Made by a program: the position numbers and the translations under genes
Assembly: GCF_001724135.1 (NCBI RefSeq)
Contig: NZ_MEDS01000005.1
Location: forward strand, 1 to 64,000
DNA length: 64,000 nucleotides
Direction of reading: 5' to 3'
Origin: Comamonas sp. SCN 65-56
GTDB lineage: Bacteria; Pseudomonadota; Gammaproteobacteria; Burkholderiales; Burkholderiaceae_C
Part shown: in pieces, positions 5,975 to 14,908 of the stretch
How positions within the stretch are numbered: the first letter of the stretch is position 1
Layout: the number at the start of each line of letters is the position of its first letter
Notes under the pieces: model-generated
Database searches by the model: none
The model's input: only the letters and a program-made list of their open reading frames with translations
What the model was told of the DNA's origin: nothing

Positions 5975-7312
5975 TCAATCGCGCGGGCCGATTTTTACCT
6001 GCGCCGCCAGCACCACCAGCGCCAGCACCGGCAAGCCCAGCAGCGCGGTGGCGATAAAGAAGTTGCTGTAGCCATGCGCGTCAACAAACTGCCCCGAGAA
6101 GCCGGCCAGCCATTTGGGCAGCAGCAGCATCATGGAACTGAAAAGCGCATATTGCGTGGCGGAGTACTGCACGTTGGTGAGGCTGGAGAGATAGGCGATG
6201 AAGGCGGCGGAGGCGATGCCACCCGCAAGGTTGTCGGCCGAGATCACGCCGATCAATCCCGTCAGGTGGTGCCCCTGCGTCGCCAGCCAGGCAAACAGCA
6301 GGTTGCTGCCCGCCGAGAGCACCGCGCCGAGCATCAGCACGCGCATCACCCCCAGGCGCATCGAGAGCACGCCGCCGACGAAGGCGCCCGCCAGCGTCAT
6401 GACCACGCCAAACACCTTGGTGACGGCGGCTACTTCATCCTTGGTGTAGCCCATGTCGACGTAGAACGGATTGGCCATGATGCCCATCACGACGTCGCTG
6501 ATGCGGTAGATGGCGATCAGCGACAGGATCAGCGCCGCCTGCCAGCGATAGCGGCGGATGAAGTCGGCGAAGGGTTCGACCACTGCGCCATTGAGCCATT
6601 CGGCCAGATTCTTCGCGGGCGCGAGCGGGCGTGGCGCGGGCTCGGGCGAGAGCAGCACGGTGAGCGCGCCCACCAGCATCGACGCGGCCATCGCCAGATA
6701 TGCGGTGCGCCACGCTGCAAGCTGATAGCCGCCGATGGTATCGACCTCGGCACGCGCGGCGATCCACAGCACGCCCGCGCCGGCCCAGATCATCGCCAAC
6801 CGGTAGCCGGTCTGGTAGGTAGCAGCCAGCGCCGCCTGGCGGTCGGCATCGGCCGATTCGATGCGAAAGGCGTCCAGCGCAATGTCTTGCGTGGCCGAGC
6901 CGAAGGCCACCAGCAGCGCGAACCACACCATGGGCCCGAGCGCGTCGCGCGGATCGACCAGCGCCATGCCGACCAGCCCGGCGATCACCACGCTTTGGGC
7001 CAGTAGCAGCCAACTGCGCCGCCGCCCCAAGAGCCGCGTGATGAGGGGCAGCGGCAGCCGGTCAACGAGGGGTGACCAGACCCATTTGAAGGCGTAGGCC
7101 AGGCCGACCCAGCTCAGATAGCCGATGGTCGTGCGGTCTATGCCCGCCTCGCGCAGGCGAAACGACAGCGTGCCCAGCACCAGCAGCAGCGGCAGCCCGG
7201 CGGCAAAGCCCAGTGTGAGCATGCGCAGGCTGGCGGGCTCCAGGTAGACGCGCCAGGCGCTGAGCCAGGAGCGGCGGGGGGGCGATACGGGCGAGGGTGG
7301 GAGCGTGGCCAT
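5975..7312 (-). CDS. ampG: AmpG-family muropeptide permease (MFS)
   Basis: A 445-residue, 12-14 helix major facilitator protein. AmpG hallmarks include LGFAAGLPLLLVLGTLSFRL at the first helix, the WSPLVDRLPLPL loop, FGSATQDIALDAFRIE, and the AYLSSLTNVQYSATQYALFSS stretch in the C-terminal half. AmpG imports GlcNAc-anhydroMurNAc peptides for cell-wall recycling in the inner membrane. The frame stays open far upstream but only the part from the ATG at 7312 is homologous. It is transcribed divergently from the AraC gene, 45 bp away. mpl and ampD of the same recycling pathway lie elsewhere in the window. Confidence 0.9.
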   Translation of the reverse strand: MATLPPSPVSPPRRSWLSAWRVYLEPASLRMLTLGFAAGLPLLLVLGTLSFRLREAGIDRTTIGYLSWVGLAYAFKWVWSPLVDRLPLPLITRLLGRRRSWLLLAQSVVIAGLVGMALVDPRDALGPMVWFALLVAFGSATQDIALDAFRIESADADRQAALAATYQTGYRLAMIWAGAGVLWIAARAEVDTIGGYQLAAWRTAYLAMAASMLVGALTVLLSPEPAPRPLAPAKNLAEWLNGAVVEPFADFIRRYRWQAALILSLIAIYRISDVVMGIMANPFYVDMGYTKDEVAAVTKVFGVVMTLAGAFVGGVLSMRLGVMRVLMLGAVLSAGSNLLFAWLATQGHHLTGLIGVISADNLAGGIASAAFIAYLSSLTNVQYSATQYALFSSMMLLLPKWLAGFSGQFVDAHGYSNFFIATALLGLPVLALVVLAAQVKIGPRD

Positions 7313-7357
7313 GGTGTGGCGAGCATTATCCGGGCGCGCTGCCCTAACATTGCAGGC

Positions 7358-8044
7358 ATGACGACGCCCTTGACCGAGGCCCAATGCACGGTGCGCCACT
7401 ACGACGGCGAGCACCACGCGCACGCGCATGGTTTCGCGCAGATTCTGTATGCGCTGGGCGGTGCGATGGAGCTCGATATTGCCGGGCGTGCAGCCTTCGT
7501 CGATACCGCCAGCGGCATCGTGATTCCGGCCGGCACGCGCCACGGCTACCGCGCCGCGCTTGGCGCGCGCATCCTGGTGATCGATGCGCCCGAGCAGTCG
7601 GCGCTGGCGCGCGTGCGCCGGTTTGCCGTGCCGCAGGCCTGGCGCGGCAGGGAGCCGGTGGCGCAGGCGGCGGTCGAGCAAGTGGCGGCGGTGCTGCAGG
7701 CACCACGGCTGCTGGCGCGCAGGCAGCTTGATCTGGTGCGGCTGGCGCGGGGGGTCTCGGGCGCGCTGCACGAGGATTGGCCAACGGCGCGCCTGGCGGC
7801 GCTGTGCCACCTGAGCCCGCAGCGTTTTCATGCCCGTCTGCTGGAATTGGCCGGCGTTACGCCGCAGGCCTGGCTGCGCGGTCTGCGGCTCGATAGTGCC
7901 GAACAGTGGCTGGCGCGCGGGCAGTCGCTCGAAGCCACGGCGCTCGCCTGTGGCTACGCCAGTGCCAGCGCACTGGCCTACGCGCTCAAGCGCGAGCGCG
8001 GCCTGGGCGTGCGTGCACTACGACGTTTATATGCTTCTGAATAG
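7358..8044 (+). CDS. AraC-family transcriptional regulator
   Basis: 228 residues: an N-terminal cupin-type sensory half (HYDGEHHAHAHGFAQILYALGG, then IVIPAGTRHGYRA) and a C-terminal double helix-turn-helix of the AraC type (LAALCHLSPQRFHARLLELAG, then LACGYASASALAYALKRERG). The start ATG at 7358 is chosen because homology begins there. The effector is unknown. The divergent arrangement with ampG and the downstream EamA exporter makes either neighbour a possible target; AraC regulators of this small cupin type often control an adjacent exporter. Confidence 0.85.
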   Translation: MTTPLTEAQCTVRHYDGEHHAHAHGFAQILYALGGAMELDIAGRAAFVDTASGIVIPAGTRHGYRAALGARILVIDAPEQSALARVRRFAVPQAWRGREPVAQAAVEQVAAVLQAPRLLARRQLDLVRLARGVSGALHEDWPTARLAALCHLSPQRFHARLLELAGVTPQAWLRGLRLDSAEQWLARGQSLEATALACGYASASALAYALKRERGLGVRALRRLYASE

Positions 8045-8197
8045 ATAGCTATTAGCGCTTTATATACGTGCGTCAGCAATGTATTTCGCTAAAAATTCTC
8101 AGGCGACGGAAAACGCCGGCTTGGTCAGAAGCCGGCCCGGCGCCCGGCCTTCCACTACGCGCGTTGCTCGATAGTTGCGCCCCTTGGCTGCGCCACG

Positions 8198-9088
8198 ATG
8201 GCTGCCATGACCGATGCACGACATTCCGCGCGCGGCATCGCGCTGGTGCTCATGGCCGCGATGCTCTGGGGCACTACCGGCACCGCCCAAAGCCTGGCGC
8301 CGGCCACGCTCTCGCCCTACTGGGTGGGCTCGCTGCGGCTGGTGATTGCCAGTGGCTTCTTTGCGCTGCTGGCGCTGGGCGCGCCGGCGCGCTCGGGGGC
8401 CTGGCACTGGCCGCCGGTGCTGCTGGCCGGCGTCAGCATCGCCGTCTACAACCTGAGCTTTTTTGCCGGTGTGCGTGCCAGCGGCGTGGCGCTGGGCACG
8501 GCGATTGCCATCGGCAGCGGGCCGATCTGGGCCGGCCTGCTGCAAACGCTGCTGACGCGGCGCCTGCCCGCGCCGCTCTGGTGGCTGGGCACGTTGGTGA
8601 GTGTGGCGGGCGGTGTGGCGATGGCGCTGGGCCAGAGCGGTGGCCTGAGGCTGCAGGCGGGCGGCGTGGCGCTGTGCCTGCTGGCCGGCCTGTGTTATGC
8701 CGTTTACGCACTGGCCAACAAGCATCTGGTGCTGGCGCTGGGGCCGGTGCGTACCAATCTGGTGGTGTTCGTGGGCGCCTCTCTTATCTCGGTGCCCATG
8801 GCCTGGGTGCTCGGCGGGCCGCTGCAGGCAGGGACACAGAGCTGGGCGGTGGTGGCCTTCCTCGGGTTGGTGAGCACGGGCATCTCCTACCTGCTGTTTT
8901 CCAGCGGGCTGCGCCATATCTCGGGCGCCACCGGCGTCACGCTGGCGCTGGGTGAGCCGGTGACGGCCTTCATGCTGGCGGTCTGGGTGGTGGGAGAGCG
9001 CCAGCAGCTGCTGGCCTGGCTGGGCCTGGCCGCGGTGATTGCGGGGCTGCTGGTGGTCATCGCCGCGGAGATGCGCTCTGCCCGATGA
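8198..9088 (+). CDS. EamA/DMT-family transporter
   Basis: About 296 residues with ten predicted helices in two EamA repeats. The first repeat opens with IALVLMAAMLWGTTGTAQSL, and the second with CLLAGLCYAVYALANKHLV. The GTTGTA motif near the N-terminus and GLVSTGISYLLFSSGLRHISG, GEPVTAFMLAVWVVGERQ near the C-terminus are typical of YdcZ/RhaT-like drug/metabolite exporters. The substrate cannot be inferred. ATGs at 8198 and 8207 are equally plausible; no clear Shine-Dalgarno separates them. Confidence 0.85.
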   Translation: MAAMTDARHSARGIALVLMAAMLWGTTGTAQSLAPATLSPYWVGSLRLVIASGFFALLALGAPARSGAWHWPPVLLAGVSIAVYNLSFFAGVRASGVALGTAIAIGSGPIWAGLLQTLLTRRLPAPLWWLGTLVSVAGGVAMALGQSGGLRLQAGGVALCLLAGLCYAVYALANKHLVLALGPVRTNLVVFVGASLISVPMAWVLGGPLQAGTQSWAVVAFLGLVSTGISYLLFSSGLRHISGATGVTLALGEPVTAFMLAVWVVGERQQLLAWLGLAAVIAGLLVVIAAEMRSAR

Positions 9089-9112
9089 AGGTTGTGGTGA
9101 GGGCCCGCCCCG

Positions 9113-9988
9113 TTGCTACCATGGCGCACTGTGCACGAACCAATCACACTCCCGCTTTCCGATCGACCGCAGCACATTGCCGAGCCACCGCCCCGGCAGG
9201 CGCGGAGGGGGTTCATGCTGGCGGCCTTGGGCTGCTTGGCCCTGCCTGCGCTGGCACAAGTGGATGTGGGCAATGCCTCGGGCATGCGCAAGCTGGTGCC
9301 CGCCGGGCAGCTGGAGCAGGCGGCCACGCAGCAATATGGCGAGATGCTGGCGCAGGCCAGGGCGCAACGCGCGCTGGCGCCGCCCGAGCACCCGCAACTG
9401 GTGAAGCTGCGCGCGATTGCCCAGCGGCTGATCCCGTTCGCCATGGCCTGGAACGAGCGCGCACGCCAGTGGCGCTGGGAGGTGAACCTGATAGGCAGCA
9501 AGGAAGTCAACGCCTTTTGCATGCCCGGCGGCAAGATCGTCTTCTACACCGGCATCCTTGACCGGTTGAAGCTGACCGACGACGAGGCCGCCATGGTCAT
9601 GGGCCACGAGATGGCGCATGCGCTGCGCGAACATGCGCGCGAGCGCCTGGCCAAGACCCAGGCGACCAACATTGGCCTCAGCCTGGGCGCGCAACTGCTG
9701 GGGCTGGGCGATCTGGGACGCATGGCGGCCAATCTGGGTGGGCAACTGCTCACGCTGCAGTTCAGCCGTTCCGACGAAAGCGAGGCCGACCTGGTCGGCC
9801 TGGAACTGGCGGCGCGCGCGGGCTACAACCCGCGTGCCGCCGTCAGTCTGTGGCGCAAGATGGGCGAGGTGACGGGCGGAGGCGGCATCGGCTTTCTCTC
9901 CACCCATCCAACGGGGCCGGACCGCATCCGCGAGCTGGAGCGCAGCCTGCCCCGGGTGCAGGGCTTGTACGAGGCGGCGCGGCGCTGA
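9113..9988 (+). CDS. M48-family metallopeptidase (exported, BepA/LoiP-like)
   Basis: About 291 residues. A Tat-like or Sec signal (ARRGFMLAALGCLALPALAQ) precedes the mature domain. The zinc motif HEMAH (in MGHEMAHALREHARERLA) plus the downstream ESEADLVGLELAARAGY Glu ligand identify an M48 Ste24/HtpX-like protease. WEVNLIGSKEVNAFCMPGGKIVFYTGIL and FLSTHPTGPDRI are diagnostic of the periplasmic LoiP/YcaL/BepA group that handles outer-membrane protein quality control. The N-terminal 30 residues before the signal are unusual, so a later start is possible. Confidence 0.85.
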   Translation: MLPWRTVHEPITLPLSDRPQHIAEPPPRQARRGFMLAALGCLALPALAQVDVGNASGMRKLVPAGQLEQAATQQYGEMLAQARAQRALAPPEHPQLVKLRAIAQRLIPFAMAWNERARQWRWEVNLIGSKEVNAFCMPGGKIVFYTGILDRLKLTDDEAAMVMGHEMAHALREHARERLAKTQATNIGLSLGAQLLGLGDLGRMAANLGGQLLTLQFSRSDESEADLVGLELAARAGYNPRAAVSLWRKMGEVTGGGGIGFLSTHPTGPDRIRELERSLPRVQGLYEAARR

Positions 9989-10020
9989 GCCGCGAGCGCG
10001 GGTATTTTCGGAGACGGGGC

Positions 10021-10596
10021 ATGGCAGTACCGCTCATCGTCGGCATAGGCGGCACCACGCGGCCCGGGTCCACTTCGGAGCGTGCGATGCAGGTGACCCT
10101 GGCGCATGTCCGCACCCTGGGTTGCGAGACTTTGGCATTTGGCGCTGGCCAGTTGCCTCAGGCGCTGTATGTGCCGGGGCACGGCGATGGCAGTGCGCAG
10201 GCGCTGGATTTGCTGGCCGGATTGCGCCGCGCGAGTGGCGTGGTTCTGGCCACCCCCGCCTACCATGGCGGAATATCGGGCCTGATCAAGAACGTGCTCG
10301 ACTACGTGGAAGAGCTGCGGGACGATGCGCGCCCGTATCTGTCGGAGCGCGCCGTCGGCTGCATCGTCTGCGCCGACGGGCCGCAGGCCATGGGTACGGC
10401 GCTGACCTCGCTGCGCTCCACCGTGCATGCGCTGCGCGGCTGGCCGACACCCTATGGCGCGGCGGTGCACGCGGCGTCCGATCCGTTTGGCGTGCGCAGT
10501 GGCGTGCCTGACCCGGCGGCGCAGCGCGCCTGTCAGGTGGTGGCGGAAGAAGTCTGTTTTTTCGCGCGGCGGATGGCCGTCTGCGCGGCGGACTGA
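10021..10596 (+). CDS. NADPH-dependent FMN reductase family protein
   Basis: 191 residues with a flavodoxin-like fold. GIGGTTRPGSTSERAM is the phosphate-binding loop, followed by VLATPAYHGGISGLIKNVLDY, the classic P-Y-H/N-G-x-x-G-x-L-K-N signature of NAD(P)H-dependent FMN/quinone reductases. It lies beside the phenol cluster and could supply reduced flavin or reduce quinones formed from phenols, but that is only context. Its 3' end overlaps the 3' end of the convergent GntR gene by 64 bp. Confidence 0.85.
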   Translation: MAVPLIVGIGGTTRPGSTSERAMQVTLAHVRTLGCETLAFGAGQLPQALYVPGHGDGSAQALDLLAGLRRASGVVLATPAYHGGISGLIKNVLDYVEELRDDARPYLSERAVGCIVCADGPQAMGTALTSLRSTVHALRGWPTPYGAAVHAASDPFGVRSGVPDPAAQRACQVVAEEVCFFARRMAVCAAD

Positions 10597-11348
10597 GCGG
10601 GCGCGGCGCCCGGCAGCGTCACCTTGCCGTCGCGCAGCGCCTGGATCAGCAGGTCGGGCGTGGTGCGGATATGGGCCTCCAGCGCCAGCGCGGCGCGCGC
10701 CTCCTGGCCGGCCATGGCGTATTGGAAGATTTCGGTGTGTTCGGCGTGCACGTCGCGCGTGCAGCCGGGCAGGGTCATGGCGTAGTAGCGGTAGCGCTCG
10801 CTGTGGCGCGAGAGCAGGCGCAGCACGCGCAGCGTCCAGGGCGAATCGGCGCCCGACAGCAGCGTCTCGTGGAAGCGCTCGTTGAGCGTCTCCCACTGGC
10901 GCCGGCGTCCGGGCGCGATCGGCTCCTCGGCGGAGATCGCGTCGTAGGCGGCCTGCACGGCGCTGCGCCAGCGGCTGCCGCCGGCGCGGATCGACTTGCG
11001 CAGCGCCTCGGTCTCGATCTGCACGCGCAGCTGCGTGATGTCCGCCAGCTCCTCGAGCGCGCTGGGCGCGACGCGAAAGCCCCGCTGGCCCTCGGTGGTG
11101 ACCAGGGCGTCGCTCACCAGCCGCGTGAGCGCCTCGCGCAGCGTGCCGGCGCCCACGGCGTACTGCGTGCGCAGGTGCTCGATGCGCAGCTTGCTGGCCG
11201 GCAGCAGCCGGCCTTCGATGATGTCGTCGCGCAACTGCGCGTAGGTCTGCTCGATCAGCGTGCGCGTGGCGGTATCGGCGTCGCCGCTGCCCTGCACGGC
11301 GGTGGCGCGCACGAGGGAGACGAGGGGCTGGAAGGTACGTTTGACCAT
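10533..11348 (-). CDS. aphS: GntR/FadR-type repressor, AphS-like
   Basis: 271 residues with an N-terminal winged helix (YAQLRDDIIEGRLLPASKLRIEHLRTQYAVGAGTLREALTRL) and a C-terminal all-helical FCD ligand domain (ERFHETLL, SERYRYYAM, VHAEHTEI with metal-binding His residues). In Comamonas testosteroni TA441 the gene next to the phenol activator aphR encodes a GntR-type repressor, AphS, of the aph operon, and the position here is the same. It starts 7 bp after the activator gene, whose last codons provide the Shine-Dalgarno AGGAGG, so the two are probably co-translated. Confidence 0.85.
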   Translation of the reverse strand: MVKRTFQPLVSLVRATAVQGSGDADTATRTLIEQTYAQLRDDIIEGRLLPASKLRIEHLRTQYAVGAGTLREALTRLVSDALVTTEGQRGFRVAPSALEELADITQLRVQIETEALRKSIRAGGSRWRSAVQAAYDAISAEEPIAPGRRRQWETLNERFHETLLSGADSPWTLRVLRLLSRHSERYRYYAMTLPGCTRDVHAEHTEIFQYAMAGQEARAALALEAHIRTTPDLLIQALRDGKVTLPGAAPAQSAAQTAIRRAKKQTSSATT

Positions 11349-11355
11349 GGTGGAT

Positions 11356-13044
11356 TCATTCCTCCTGTTGCAGGCGCGAGAGGCGGTAGCTCAGCTGCGC
11401 GCGCGTGAGCCCGAGTGCGCGCGCCGCGGCGGCGAGGTTGCCGCCCGCGCGCGCCACGGCCTCGCGCAGCAGCGTGTTTTCCAGCGCCTCCAGCGTCATG
11501 CCGCTGCGCTGCAGCCGCTCGTACAGCTCGCCGGCCTGGGCGTGGTCCGCCGGCGACTGAGCCGGCTCCAGCGCGCCGCCGGGGTTCACGGTGGTGCCGC
11601 CCGCCAGCGGCAGGTGCGGGAACAGGGTTTCCGCATCGACCGCCGCGCCGGCTGACGCAAGAATGATGCCGCGCTCGATCAGGTTCTCCAGTTCGCGCAC
11701 GTTGCCCGGCCAGGGGTAGGCGCGCATCGCAGCCAGTGCGCGGTCGGTGAAACCGAGCACGCGCTTGCCGTGCTGCGCCACGTATTTGTCGAGCAGGTGC
11801 AGGGCCAGCGGCTCGATGTCCTCCAGCCGCTCGCGCAGCGGCGGGATGCGGATGGGGTAGACGTTGAGCCGGTAGAGCAGGTCCTGGCGGAAGCGTCCTT
11901 CGCGCACCGCCTGCGCCAGGTCGACGTTGGTGGCCGCGACGACGCGCACGTCCACCTTGCGCGGCGCCGCCGCGCCCAGGCGGTCGATCTCGCCGCTCTG
12001 CAGCACGCGCAGCAGCTTGGCCTGCGCGGGCAGGGGCAGTTCGCCGAGCTCGTCGAGCATCAGCGTGCCGCCGTGCGCCCGTTCGAAGCGCCCCACGCGC
12101 GTGGCGGCGGCGCCGGTGTAGGCCCCCTTCTCCGCGCCGAACAGCTCGCTTTCGATCAGCTCGGCCGGCAGCGCCGCGCAGTTGACCGCGACGAAGGGCT
12201 TGTCGGCGCGCGCGCTCATCGCGTGCAGCGCCCGCGCGAAGCGCTCTTTGCCCACGCCGGTCTCGCCCGTGAGCAGCACGGTGACCTGCGTCTGCGCCGC
12301 CTTGCGCAGCAGCTCTATGGTCTGCACGAAGGCGGGCGACTGGCCGACCAGCGGCCCCTGCTCGTCCGCCGGCTGCAGCTGCGTGCGCAGGCTGTGCACC
12401 TGCGACTGCAGCTCTTCGAGCTTGACCAGCATGGAGTCGGCGTCGTAGTCGCGCGCCATGGCGTCGCCGTCGGGCCACTCCTCGGCGAAGCGCCCCTCGA
12501 TGCGGCAGTGTGGCGCGCCGCAGGCCACGCACTGCACCTCCTTGTAGAGCACCGAACGGCCGAAGAACGCGCTGGTGTAGCCCGAGGCATAGCCCAGCAG
12601 CATCCAGCAGACCGGCTCGGCCTGCGGGCCGAACTCGCGCAGGTGCACCTCCACCTCCCAGCTGTGGTCCCAGCGGTAGTGCCCGAGGTAGTGGCCCTCG
12701 TCTTCGTTTACCTCGAAGGTCTGGGGCGTGACCTGCACGGCGCCTTCGAGCATGTGCAGCTGCGGGCCGACGGAAAAGGCCTCGAACAGCGAGGCGTCGC
12801 GCCGTATCTGGCGCGCCAGCAGCGCGTCGCGCTCGCCGGAGGCGTAGCCCGCGCGCATCAGCACGCGCCGTGTCTGCACCGGCCCCAGCGTCGTCATGAG
12901 TTCGCGTCGCAGCGCGCTCAGCGCCGCCGTGTGCAGGAGCACCATGCGCTGATCGGCCAGCCAGATGCGGCCATCGCTGGGGGAAAAGTGCACCAGGCGG
13001 CGCAGATCCCGGTCGGACGGCATGGGGGGAAGCGTGGTGTTCAT
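11356..13044 (-). CDS. dmpR: Sigma-54-dependent phenol-responsive activator (DmpR/AphR/MopR)
   Basis: 562 residues, the length of DmpR. An XylR_N/V4R sensor (1-200) is followed by an AAA+ domain (Walker A GETGVGKE at about 260-267, GAYTGA loop) and a C-terminal Fis-type helix-turn-helix ([21 protein letters not shown]). Zinc ligands C146, E169, C172 and C180 have exactly the MopR spacing (23, 3, 8), and H97 and W125 fall at the MopR phenol-binding His and Trp positions, supporting phenol as effector. The ATG at 13044 is preferred over an upstream TTG. The loop reads GAYTGA rather than GAFTGA. Transcribed divergently from dmpK. Confidence 0.95.
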   Translation of the reverse strand: MNTTLPPMPSDRDLRRLVHFSPSDGRIWLADQRMVLLHTAALSALRRELMTTLGPVQTRRVLMRAGYASGERDALLARQIRRDASLFEAFSVGPQLHMLEGAVQVTPQTFEVNEDEGHYLGHYRWDHSWEVEVHLREFGPQAEPVCWMLLGYASGYTSAFFGRSVLYKEVQCVACGAPHCRIEGRFAEEWPDGDAMARDYDADSMLVKLEELQSQVHSLRTQLQPADEQGPLVGQSPAFVQTIELLRKAAQTQVTVLLTGETGVGKERFARALHAMSARADKPFVAVNCAALPAELIESELFGAEKGAYTGAAATRVGRFERAHGGTLMLDELGELPLPAQAKLLRVLQSGEIDRLGAAAPRKVDVRVVAATNVDLAQAVREGRFRQDLLYRLNVYPIRIPPLRERLEDIEPLALHLLDKYVAQHGKRVLGFTDRALAAMRAYPWPGNVRELENLIERGIILASAGAAVDAETLFPHLPLAGGTTVNPGGALEPAQSPADHAQAGELYERLQRSGMTLEALENTLLREAVARAGGNLAAAARALGLTRAQLSYRLSRLQQEE

Positions 13045-13051
13045 GGCAAAA

Positions 13052-13063
13052 TATCGATAAAAC
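13052..13063 (-). promoter_or_regulatory. GTTTTATCGATA box in front of dmpR
   Basis: Reading toward dmpR, GTTTTATCGATA-TTTTGC lies 8 bp before the start codon. The same box, with one extra G before TTTTGC, occurs facing dmpK at 13252. A shared operator for the adjacent GntR repressor is the simplest inference. Confidence 0.45.
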
Positions 13064-13251
13064 AGAGACCGTGGGCTATCCAGTGTTTCGTTGATCTTCA
13101 ACCCGACTTCACCATTTGAACACTTTCCTGGCGGATCAATATGCGGATATGAACATGCTGCAGCGCAACATGAATCAAGATATTGCCGTGGGTTGCGGAG
13201 AAATCGATTCTCAGGCGTCCAGACCCGGATGGGAATTCAGGGTTTACCCTC

Positions 13252-13263
13252 GTTTTATCGATA
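13252..13263 (+). promoter_or_regulatory. GTTTTATCGATA box upstream of the phenol promoter
   Basis: Perfect inverted counterpart of 13052-13063, ending 22 bp before the -24 element. It is followed by G-TTTTGC, as in the dmpR-proximal copy. Confidence 0.45.
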
Positions 13264-13285
13264 GTTTTGCAGTTTTGTCGATTCT

Positions 13286-13301
13286 TGGCATGGCATCTGC
13301 A
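13286..13301 (+). promoter_or_regulatory. Sigma-54 (-24/-12) promoter of the phenol operon
   Basis: TGGCAT-GGCAT-CTGCA matches TGGCAC-N5-TTGCA with the invariant GG and GC dinucleotides at correct spacing. The expected start is near 13312, about 28 nt before the dmpK ATG. Confidence 0.8.
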
Positions 13302-13339
13302 TTACAACGGGAGACAAAGCCAATTTTCCGGAGCCCGCG

Positions 13340-13585
13340 ATGAACCCAGAGTTGTTACCGCACTGCGATGTCACCCGCAAATACATCAACGTGCTGGGAA
13401 GACGGGACAACGGCCTTGTCGAGTTCGAGTTTTCGATGGGATGGCCCGAACTGACCGTGGAGCTGATGTTGCCCGAGCAGGCGTTCGCGGAGTTCTGCCG
13501 CACGCACCAGGTGAAGCAGCATCCCGGCCAGATCGATACCCACCCGTTGTCCACTGTTTCAGGAGACACCACGCATGAACATTGA
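13340..13585 (+). CDS. dmpK: Phenol hydroxylase assembly subunit DmpK
   Basis: An 81-residue protein matching DmpK/PhyA: CDVTRKYINVLGRRDNGLVEFEFSMGWPELTVELMLP and AFAEFCRTHQV. DmpK is not part of the active enzyme but is needed for assembly, apparently for iron loading of the oxygenase. It is the first gene after the sigma-54 promoter, and its last codons overlap the start of dmpL by 11 bp. Confidence 0.92.
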   Translation: MNPELLPHCDVTRKYINVLGRRDNGLVEFEFSMGWPELTVELMLPEQAFAEFCRTHQVKQHPGQIDTHPLSTVSGDTTHEH

Positions 13586-14567
13586 CCTGCAGGCGCGCGA
13601 GATCAAGCCACAGCGCCAGACCTTCCAACGGGTGGCTGCGTACATCGGCGACAAGCCGGCGTCGCGCTATGAAGAGGCCACGCTGGGGGTGCAGCCCTCG
13701 GCCAACTTCCACTACCGGCCCACCTGGGAGCCCGAGCACGAGCTGTTCGACGCCGGCCGCACGGCCATCACGATGGCCGATTGGTACGCGCTGCGCGATC
13801 CGCGCCAGTACTACTACGCGAACTGGACCATGGCGCGCGCCAAGCAGCAGGATGCGATGGAGGCCAATTACGACTTCGTCGAATCCCGCGGCCTCGTGAC
13901 CAAGATGTCTGACTCCGTGCGCACCAAGGCCAGCGAAATCCTGATGCCGCTGCGCCATGTGGCCTGGGCAGGCAACATGAACAACTGCAGCATCTGCGCA
14001 CGCGGCTGGGGCACGGCCTTCACCGCCCCGGCAATGTTCCATGCGATGGATCACCTGGGGGTCGCTCAGTACCTTACGCGCCTGGGCCTGGCGCTGGGTG
14101 AGCCCGAGGCGCTGCAGGCCGGCAAGAACGACTGGCTGGGGGATTCGCGCTGGCAGGTGCTGCGCCGCTACGTCGAGGACACGCTGGTGCTCAAGGACCC
14201 GTTCGAGCTCTTCGTGGCGCAGAACCTCGCGCTCAATGGCCTGCTCTACCCGCTGATCTTCACCCACTTCGTGGATGACCGCGTGGCGCTGCAGGGCGGC
14301 ACGGCCGTGGCGATGCTGTGCTCGTTCATGCCTGAGTGGCACGAGGAAAGCGCCCGCTGGATCGATGCCGTGGTCAAGGTCGCGGCGGCGGACAACGCCG
14401 ACAACCTGGCGCTGATCACCGGCTGGTACCAGCGCTACACCGGCCTGGCCCAGGCCGCTCTGGCGCCCGTGGCCAACGCCGCGCTGGGTGCGGAGGGCGA
14501 TGCGCTGCTCGCCGATGTGCGTGCCACCCTCGATGCCCGTGCCCGCAAGGCCGGTCTCGCCCTCTGA
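13575..14567 (+). CDS. dmpL: Phenol hydroxylase oxygenase beta subunit DmpL
   Basis: A 330-residue beta subunit of a soluble diiron multicomponent monooxygenase. Recognisable segments include KPQRQTFQRVAAYIGDKPASRYEEAT, FHYRPTWEPEHELFD, ALRDPRQYYYANWTMARAKQQ and the C-terminal DNADNLALITGWYQRYT. Beta subunits share the four-helix fold of the alpha subunit but lack the iron ligands. It pairs with DmpN and DmpO in the (alpha-beta-gamma)2 hydroxylase that turns phenol into catechol. Confidence 0.95.
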   Translation: MNIDLQAREIKPQRQTFQRVAAYIGDKPASRYEEATLGVQPSANFHYRPTWEPEHELFDAGRTAITMADWYALRDPRQYYYANWTMARAKQQDAMEANYDFVESRGLVTKMSDSVRTKASEILMPLRHVAWAGNMNNCSICARGWGTAFTAPAMFHAMDHLGVAQYLTRLGLALGEPEALQAGKNDWLGDSRWQVLRRYVEDTLVLKDPFELFVAQNLALNGLLYPLIFTHFVDDRVALQGGTAVAMLCSFMPEWHEESARWIDAVVKVAAADNADNLALITGWYQRYTGLAQAALAPVANAALGAEGDALLADVRATLDARARKAGLAL

Positions 14568-14580
14568 GAAGGAGCGCAGC

Positions 14581-14865
14581 ATGAATGCCCCCGTCGTATC
14601 CAGCGTCTTCATCGCCTTCCAGGACAACGAGGAAGCCCGCCCGGTGGTCGATGCCATCCTGCTCGACAACCCCAACGCCAGCGCTCAGCGCTCGCCCGGC
14701 CTCGTGAAGATCGACGCGCCGCGGCACCTCGTGATCCGCCGCGAGACCATCGAGGAGCAAACCGGCCGCCGCTTCGATCTGCAGCAGATCCACATCAATC
14801 TGGTGACGCTGTCGGGCCATATTGAAGAAGACGACGATGAGTTTTCGCTGAGCTGGCGCGACTGA
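14581..14865 (+). CDS. dmpM: Phenol hydroxylase activator (effector) protein DmpM
   Basis: 94 residues, the usual size for the cofactor-less regulatory protein of multicomponent monooxygenases. FIAFQDNEEARPVVDAIL and SPGLVKIDAPRHLVIRRETIE are family signatures, and it ends in an acidic tail (IEEDDDEFSLSWRD). It binds the oxygenase and tunes electron transfer and turnover. The ATG at 14581 follows AAGGAG with good spacing. Confidence 0.95.
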   Translation: MNAPVVSSVFIAFQDNEEARPVVDAILLDNPNASAQRSPGLVKIDAPRHLVIRRETIEEQTGRRFDLQQIHINLVTLSGHIEEDDDEFSLSWRD

Positions 14866-14908
14866 GCGCAGCGCACACCACAAACCAACCATTGAAGGAG
14901 ACGCCACC

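Larger units (their letters stand above)
13045..13339. promoter_or_regulatory. dmpR-dmpK divergent regulatory region
   Basis: This 295 bp AT-richer gap has no gene. It contains two facing GTTTTATCGATA boxes (13052-13063 and 13252-13263), candidate activator half-sites (TTTGAAC at 13115, GATCAAT at 13134, AATCAAG at 13173) at the usual distance upstream of a sigma-54 promoter, and the promoter itself at 13286-13301. Confidence 0.6.

Noticed and set aside
13116-13343. Plus-strand ORF within the dmpR-dmpK region
   Set aside because: It covers the sigma-54 promoter and activator sites and begins with TTG without a Shine-Dalgarno.
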